Origin: Melanopsichium pennsylvanicum
Lineage: Eukaryota; Basidiomycota; Ustilaginomycetes; Ustilaginales
NCBI GenBank assembly: GCA_900208305.1
Contig: OAPG01000016.1
Location: forward strand, 372,001-436,000
Length of the DNA: 64,000 nt
Direction of reading: 5' to 3'
The notes under the pieces were generated by a model. The model did no database searches, was not told the origin of the DNA, and saw only the letters and a program-made list of their open reading frames with translations. Below, one piece after another: positions 59,301 through 64,000 of the stretch. How positions within the stretch are numbered: position 1 is the first letter of the stretch; each line of letters opens with the position of its first letter. The translations under genes and the position numbers were made by a program.

Positions 59301-60648
59301 ATACGCTTCTTACGATCCGTACGGTCAGTCGAGCACTGCATCCGCGCCATCGATCCCCTCGGTACCTGCCGTGCACACGTATTCGGATCCCTACGCAGCT
59401 GCCACACCTACACCTGCCGCATCGGTACCCCTCCCTGCTACGCAATCGAGATATGCACCTGCGGTCCCCGCTCCCGTGCCCACTGCCATCCAGCCCGAGC
59501 CTGTGCAGTCCAACACCTACGGCACCTACGGCGCTCAGCAGAGCTACCAGTCGGCATACCAGCCAGCTCAGCCCATGATCCCTGCACCACCCACCTTTGG
59601 CGGCTCGTCGTACGGTCAGCAGCAGCAGCAATCGCTTCCTCCGCCTCCACCCCTCAAGCGTGATGCGTCTGGATGGAATGACGTTCCTGAAGGACTCGCA
59701 GCCCCCAAGCGTACTCCCAGTGCCATGTCGCAGCACAAATCAACCACGGCCATCACCTCGCCCTTCCCCAACGCTCCTGCCCAAACACCTTCACCGTACG
59801 GTGCCGCTCCTGGGGCACCCCCCACTGGACCTCCTCGCGGTGTCACGCCCTCTCGTGGCATGATGAGCCCACCTCCCCAGGGAGCTCCTTTAGGACCAGG
59901 TCTTGCACAGCAGCGAGCCGGACCCCCAGGCGTTCGACCCCCTCCCAGCGGTGCTCCCATGCAGGGGCAGCCGCGACCTGGTCAAGGACCCTATGGTGCT
60001 CCGGCTCCAGCTCCTGGGCAGGCCCAGCAGGGTCCGCCTGGTTCAGGTGGCCTTGCTGCTGGGCCATACGCTCGACCTTCCGCTGGACCCGGCGCTCCCG
60101 GCGCTCCCGGCGCTCCTTACGGCAACGGCTTCCAGCAGCAGCAGCCGGGTGTACCAGGTGCCGGTGCGCTTCGACCCCCAGGCCAGGCACCACCGGGTGC
60201 TCCCGGTCTTGCAGGGCCTCCTGGCATGCTTCAGCGCTCGGCTACACCAGGCGGAGGTGCCGGCGCACCCCCTCGCAGTGCTACCCCCGGCGCTCGCAAC
60301 GCATCTCAGACGAAGTATCCACCTGGTGACCGTTCTCACATCCCCGAGAACCAGCGACCCATCCAGCATGCTCTGCAGCGCGAAGTAGTACGCTTGAGGC
60401 AGACTGCCCCTCCAGCTCAAAAGAGAATGGTCGACGACACCGAGCGCCGCATCAACCTTTTGCTCGACCACCTCAATTGTGGAACGATCGATGCCAAAAC
60501 CGTGTCGGGTCTCATGCAGATCGTTGCAGCCCTCGAAGCGAGGAACAAGCAAGCCGCACTCAACACTTATCTGCAGTTGGTGACGAGCAGCACTGGCGAC
60601 GTGGCTGCTGGGCTTGTGGGTGTCAAGATGCTCATCTCTCGTCTCTAG
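56323..60648 (+). CDS. SEC31: COPII outer-coat protein Sec31
   Basis: 1,441 residues from MKAYINRTATFAWSP; the frame is open a little further upstream but without ATG. N-terminal WD40 propeller (about 1-360: GLENGELGIWD, HTGPVRGLDFNPLQPNLLSSGA, SLSWCKQDADLLLSCGKDNR, VQWSPRNPAMLATASFDG). The alpha-solenoid ACE1 follows (about 660-960: ITRALVLGDFESAVSLCINSDRFADAFLLA, WQEIFVVLCTFAK). Then a Pro/Gln/Gly-rich region (about 1000-1340) that binds Sec23, with PPPPPL and many PPG runs, and a C-terminal helical domain (QKRMVDDTERRINLLLDHLNCG). Forms the outer cage with Sec13 on ER-derived vesicles. Order and length are typical. Single exon. Confidence 0.97.
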   Translation: MKAYINRTATFAWSPATFQSDPPLIATGTVAGALDESFSNESVLELWQPNYTASTASSQHSPDSKPLASISTSARFNRLAWGYANHSRPKGLLAAGLENGELGIWDADKILTGSSESDAQLIKNTTHTGPVRGLDFNPLQPNLLSSGAVAGEIFIWDLNSPAKPYSPGARSQKLDEITSLAWNCQVPHVLATSSSSGYTVVWDLKGKREVVALQYGGGAGTAGGNIGFNAGGALAAGGRRGMSAVAWHPDTPTRLVTASEDDSSPVIMLWDLRNSRAPEKIMTGHDKGVLSLSWCKQDADLLLSCGKDNRSICWNPQTCEIVGELPSSSNWSFEVQWSPRNPAMLATASFDGKIGVHSLQSTNAPRNDAPVQQPLSDGSDFFNQTSAPESAPKALSLKQPPKWLRRPVSAVFGFGGQLVSSGGSSSKPFSPTVHLRDLVSEPSIVERATKLQQALESQSLAEFCAERSQDPATRPDDIANWKALQTLFRADSRDELVALLGFSKNDVADKVSRSIAAFKSNGAAAGGDATPVIKPVDEPAAPVDVAASEDTAAIQAAQVAAETAEAAETADAADKAPVAEAEAKDANEPSLFGDDTGGGFAGSDFFSQISTDTPAVRSALPAHLLSDSRTPVDMSAAATAGSPGPSSVASESIRPSTFKIYPSEESEADKLITRALVLGDFESAVSLCINSDRFADAFLLAVRGGDDLLAKAQKAYFEKRTAQLPYLRLFQSIVSDDLSDVVQNADLSEWQEIFVVLCTFAKQDEFSNLIEQLGQRLEFQYTVARNSDSAAAKEHRKNAVLCYLAAGKLEKVAGMWIDEMKEEELSLRSSSTQKSDALSDSTLYSARAEALQTFMEKITVFQSAVGYVDVDLQQPTQDSVVAEIGARSYKLAPLYDRIHEYVELLADQGLITPALKFANQTPSDYRPQGPIDQGVSGSLTATALKQRLLKAEGARPKSDALASAVVASGSASNDHAAVSASTSAYAAASTSNGYASYDPYGQSSTASAPSIPSVPAVHTYSDPYAAATPTPAASVPLPATQSRYAPAVPAPVPTAIQPEPVQSNTYGTYGAQQSYQSAYQPAQPMIPAPPTFGGSSYGQQQQQSLPPPPPLKRDASGWNDVPEGLAAPKRTPSAMSQHKSTTAITSPFPNAPAQTPSPYGAAPGAPPTGPPRGVTPSRGMMSPPPQGAPLGPGLAQQRAGPPGVRPPPSGAPMQGQPRPGQGPYGAPAPAPGQAQQGPPGSGGLAAGPYARPSAGPGAPGAPGAPYGNGFQQQQPGVPGAGALRPPGQAPPGAPGLAGPPGMLQRSATPGGGAGAPPRSATPGARNASQTKYPPGDRSHIPENQRPIQHALQREVVRLRQTAPPAQKRMVDDTERRINLLLDHLNCGTIDAKTVSGLMQIVAALEARNKQAALNTYLQLVTSSTGDVAAGLVGVKMLISRL

Positions 60649-61184
60649 GTGGTTTAAAGAGCTTCGATTGACGGCTGTTGTACGTGTCAAGAACCAATTG
60701 TAGATACTATTGTCTTTTACTTCCTGCTCATTTGAGTGGGACGACTTTTCTCGTAGTTTGCGCTCGTCTTGCGTAGCTTGTGACGCTCTTGAGCTTATTG
60801 AGACTGCCGAGCGGCTTGAATGTGACTGTGACTGAAGAAAGATGTGATGCTGTGACTCCGAGGAAGTGTGATTTTTCGCTTCCATCGCGGGTGTGGCCGA
60901 GAAGCGGCAATCACATGCACTAACGCACGTTCCACGTTGATCAACACAGCTTTTAGCGCTTCCAAGGTGCACACTCTTCCGCTTCATCTTGGTCAAAGCC
61001 ACCATCGCACCATTCCTAACGACTTTGGTCAGCCGAACTGGAATTGGTATCAAACCCAGCAAACTCGGCCAACCCTTCTGCGGCTCAAGAGATCTCAGCT
61101 CTGCTCAAACAACGAAAAGTTCTTTTCTCGAACAACAACACTTTTGCAGCTCATCTGTCCTCCCAAAACAATCGGCTTGGCACC
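60649..61184. other. Intergenic region between SEC31 and the NECAP-like gene
   Basis: 3' flank of SEC31 and leader of the next gene, same orientation. No additional gene supported. Confidence 0.45.
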
Positions 61185-62048
61185 ATGTCCGAGGGTTACG
61201 AGACGGTCATCTTCGTCGCACGCGAGTGCTTCGTCTACCGAGTTCCTCCACGATCCTCCACAGCAGGCTACAAAGCGGGCGAGTGGGGAGACATGGAAGC
61301 ATTCCTCTGGAAAGGTCGACTGCGGATCATGGAATTCTCTAACTCCAACACATGCTCAATCCGTCTCGAAGATGGCGACTCCGGAGAACTTTTTGCTGAA
61401 TGCCCTTATGATGTGACAGGTACGAGCGTCGAGCCCGTGCTCGACTCGAGCAGGTACTTTGTGCTCAGAGTCGAAAGCGAGGGGCATGATGGCAAGAAGA
61501 AGAAGGCTTATATCGGTATGGGAGTAAGTACAGCTAGGGATTCCAGATGTCAGAAGCAAGCGAAAGACCGTTGCCTGTGTGAACCTCATTCCAGATCGTA
61601 TGCTGATCACCAACTTTTCGGCATCACTCGTGCACTACAGTTTCAAGACAGGAGTGATAGCTTTGACTTCAATGTCGCTCTTCAAGATTGGACAAAGTAG
61701 GTTCAAACGCTTCACTCCAAATCCTTCGGTGTTTCCATCGATCACTAACGCCGCCAGCACTCCCTTTCGATTTTTCCGTGGCTACACAGACGTCAAAAAG
61801 CAGCAGCAAACCGAGCGGCTGATCCTTCTGCAAACGACAACGCATCGCTTCTCGACGACGGCCCCTCACCACACCTACCCACGGGGATCAAAAAGGACTT
61901 TTCCCTCAAAGAAGGCGAGACATTCGCAATCAAGCTTCCTGGCGGCGGAGGTCGCAAGATCGCCCCAGCATCGTCGTTAAGTTCTTCAAGTCTCGGCGGG
62001 TACGGCGGTGGACCGCTGCTGCCGCCTCCTCCAAGCAAGAAGCGATAA
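61185..62048 (+). CDS. NECAP-like adaptin-ear-binding coat protein (3 exons)
   Basis: Exons 61185-61523, 61641-61696 and 61790-62048; 217 residues. Introns: GTAAGT/CTACAG and GTAGGT/ACACAG. The spliced product follows the NECAP PH-like domain closely: YETVIFVARECFVYRVPPR, GYKAGEW, LWKGRLRIMEF, CSIRLEDGDSGELFAECPY, SSRYFVLRVES, AYIGMGFQDRSDSFDFNVALQDW and KDFSLKEGETFAIKLP. NECAPs bind AP-2 and clathrin-coat partners and control coat assembly in endocytosis. The C-terminal tail is Gly/Pro-rich, ending PPPPSKKR. The middle exon is only 56 bases; without it the DFNVAL motif is lost. Lies next to SEC31, another coat protein, but I see no sign of co-regulation. Confidence 0.93.
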
Positions 62049-62255
62049 TGGCAATCGACTCTCACGGACACTCGCCCGCTTACTCATGCACGCATCTCGT
62101 TTGCAATCACATCTACTTTCGAAAAACAAAAAAACAACGCTGCATGCGGAAGTCTTGAACTATCGAAAGATGGAAGCAGCTGGCATCTGAGGCCAGGTGC
62201 GAGGGTGAGTCGATGATATTCAGGCAGTCCAGAAGGTCCGAAAACATTGGCACGA

Positions 62256-64000
62256 TCAAAGGAGGAGCTTCATCCACTTCGAAAGGCCTTCTAGCCCCTT
62301 GATATTGAGCGGAAGTTGTGGCTGGTGGTAATCAAAGTTGGGGATCTTGAAGCCTTGAATCTCGACTCGAGCCGCCACCTCTAGATCAAGCATGAGTTGA
62401 CCTTTGCTCTTGAGAAAGGCTCCAACCATGTCTTCGAGCGGTTGAGCAAGTACGACTGTAACAGGAGAACTCTTTTGCTGACCTGGCTGCTTGACGCTGC
62501 CTGCGGGTACCCGTAGCGGGTGCTCGGGTTCGTAGTTAATCGTGCAGCTGCCGAAAGGCTTGCCTTTGTAGGTGGCCATGAAGGACATGGCGACGAGGTC
62601 AAAAGGCACGCCCAGAGGATTATTAATGACGAAATCAGCATCTACTGAAGCGGCCGTCAACGCAGTGACGCCGAGAGTGATGGAGATGCTGTCAATCAAA
62701 GTGCGATCTATCATGGGCTTGAGGTCGAAGGACAGCTTGATAGTCTTCAGTGCAGGGATGAGCATGGCAATCTCGCTCGACTCGTCATCGCCTCGGATCT
62801 CGAGCGTAGTTGTGCGGCCTGACAAGAAGTTGGCGGGGATATCGCGGACCGCTCTCTCGACCTCGAGTGGTGGACAATAGCGGAAATGAATCTCGTGTAC
62901 AGCAACTGGCCCGGTCCCTAGTATGAAGCCTCTGGAAATATGGGCTCTTCCAACGTACGAACCTCGGTAGAATGCGGCCATGGTAAGATCTGTATCTGGC
63001 AGCGCCAGCTGGAATGTCTTGGATGGGTTGTTAAGATAGAGCGAGAAGACGATCTTCAGAGACTCTGTCGATGCTTCGACCACCTGTAGGTTGGTGTACT
63101 GAACAGGGCTCGATCGTAAGCCACGAACACCATCCATCTGCAATACGTGAGGGTACTTTCCGAGGTCGACATCGATATGAACTTCACCGAGCGCCACCTC
63201 GACCCGGGCACGAGCTTTGCCGCAGATGCTGATCTTATCGGTTGCCTCGCAATCGGCAATATGCGCGATAAGCTGGGCCAGACCCTCGCTTGGCTGGGTA
63301 ACGAGCTTGAAGGATCCAGGAGCAAGGCGAACGAGACGACAGGACTTCCCGGTTTCCTCGCCATCGCTCTGACCGTCACTGTCCTCGCAGGGTGTGCACG
63401 ATTGCACATCCGTGTCGATCCGACCTGTTCCTACGCACCCGTATCCCTCAAAGTGCACCTCTACATCGGCTTGCACCGACAGAATCTCGAAGCGAACACT
63501 GAGTGGCACTTCGACTTGGAAACTTATCTCGTCGAGGTCGGCATTCATTGGCTTGCCTTTCCGGAAGCTGGCGAAGAGCTGCTTAATTTGCATTCCTTTG
63601 ATGATTGGGTGCAAGTCTTGTCGAAGCACAGTCTTGATCGAAATCTTCTGGAAAGCCTGGTCGAGCCAGGGCACCTGCTTCTGCGAGAAAGTTGAGCTGC
63701 CTGAAGTACTGATGGACCCGGCTCTGGAAAGCTTAATGGATTCTTTGCGCTGAAGCGAGGTGGGAGACGCTTTCTGAATCGATATTGACGAGGTTTTGCT
63801 GCGGAGGTGAGGCGGTACCTGGGTGCGATTAAGCGCCAAGTTTTGCATTTCGCCCATGGCAAAGGCTCTGTAGCCGTTGATGGATAACTCAGCAGGCACG
63901 CCAGCTAGCACTGCGCTTGCGAGGTTGCCGAAGGCTTGCAAGGCAGCTTTCTTGTACTGCGAGACGGACCGATTCTCCTTCAAGGACTCGCTGCCGATAA
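62256..64000 (-). CDS. DUF3712/LEA14-like membrane protein, N-terminus beyond the window
   Basis: At least 580 residues; the frame is open to the right edge, so the true start lies outside. No ATG is seen upstream of the GSESLKENRSV region. Repeated beta-sandwich-like modules can be seen: RFEILSVQADVEVHF, SPVQYTNLQVVEASTESLKIVFSLYLNNPS, and SFDLKPMIDRTLIDSISITLGVTALTAASVDADFVINNPLGVPFDLV, with NP-x-G/NNPS turns like LEA14/Why-type domains. The C-terminus VEIQGFKIPNFDYHQPQLP is conserved-looking. Fungal DUF3712 proteins usually have a transmembrane helix near the N-terminus, which would be outside the window. Function is unknown; related proteins have been linked to membrane or lipid-facing roles, but I would not assign one. 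Confidence 0.65.
   Translation of the reverse strand, partial: IGSESLKENRSVSQYKKAALQAFGNLASAVLAGVPAELSINGYRAFAMGEMQNLALNRTQVPPHLRSKTSSISIQKASPTSLQRKESIKLSRAGSISTSGSSTFSQKQVPWLDQAFQKISIKTVLRQDLHPIIKGMQIKQLFASFRKGKPMNADLDEISFQVEVPLSVRFEILSVQADVEVHFEGYGCVGTGRIDTDVQSCTPCEDSDGQSDGEETGKSCRLVRLAPGSFKLVTQPSEGLAQLIAHIADCEATDKISICGKARARVEVALGEVHIDVDLGKYPHVLQMDGVRGLRSSPVQYTNLQVVEASTESLKIVFSLYLNNPSKTFQLALPDTDLTMAAFYRGSYVGRAHISRGFILGTGPVAVHEIHFRYCPPLEVERAVRDIPANFLSGRTTTLEIRGDDESSEIAMLIPALKTIKLSFDLKPMIDRTLIDSISITLGVTALTAASVDADFVINNPLGVPFDLVAMSFMATYKGKPFGSCTINYEPEHPLRVPAGSVKQPGQQKSSPVTVVLAQPLEDMVGAFLKSKGQLMLDLEVAARVEIQGFKIPNFDYHQPQLPLNIKGLEGLSKWMKLLL

Overview
The window is nuclear DNA of a basidiomycete, most probably a smut fungus (Ustilaginaceae). 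Genes are dense and mostly intron-poor, introns are short with GT-AG ends and TACTGAC/CTAAT-type branch points, and the housekeeping set is typically fungal: ILV3, PRP2, SEC31, ATG14-like, RBX1, SEM1, ATE1, Elongator ELP2, a Snd2/TMEM208 protein, NECAP and a tRNA threonylcarbamoyladenosine dehydratase. The genus is an inference from gene content, small secreted proteins and style; I cannot name the species.

Layout. 1-5.0 kb: membrane-anchored aspartyl protease, then a decayed Fanzor (eukaryotic TnpB-like) nuclease. 5.4-16 kb: Zn-alcohol dehydrogenase, membrane RING E3, intron-containing tRNA-Thr(UGU), t6A dehydratase, dihydroxy-acid dehydratase. 16.3-23.8 kb: GPI-type Ser/Thr-rich protein, Snd2-like protein with a start exon consisting only of ATG, small secreted protein, Prp2 helicase. 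23.8-42.2 kb: an old CpG-poor repeat island holding two nested Ty3/gypsy chromoviruses. Element A (1,011-bp LTRs, target duplication CCTTG, integrase core deleted) carries element B (430-bp LTRs, target duplication AGATC) inside its 5' LTR. 42.3-50.6 kb: ATG14-like, a six-exon RBX1, and an unusual single protein in which a complete phosphopantetheine adenylyltransferase lies between the two propellers of Elp2. 50.8-52.8 kb: a Tc1/mariner element with recognisable inverted repeats, in the promoter shared by ELP2-PPAT and ATE1. 52.9-64 kb: ATE1, SEM1, SEC31, NECAP and a partial DUF3712-like gene running off the right edge.

The most interesting system is in the retroelements. Both have the same unusual architecture. 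Gag and Pol are joined by a GGGAAAC slippery heptamer followed by a 5-7 nt spacer and a perfect 10-11 bp hairpin (-1 frameshift). The primer binding site is complementary to a segment of the element's own LTR (Tf1-type self-priming). Between the end of pol and the 3' LTR each carries an extra gene on the opposite strand, interrupted by ordinary spliceosomal introns and encoding a C-x2-C-x6-C ... C-x2-C-x7-C cluster very like the fungal Zn2Cys6 domain. Because the gene is antisense to the genomic RNA, its introns survive retrotransposition. LTR pairs differ almost only by CpG transitions, which points to cytosine methylation and deamination acting on these copies.
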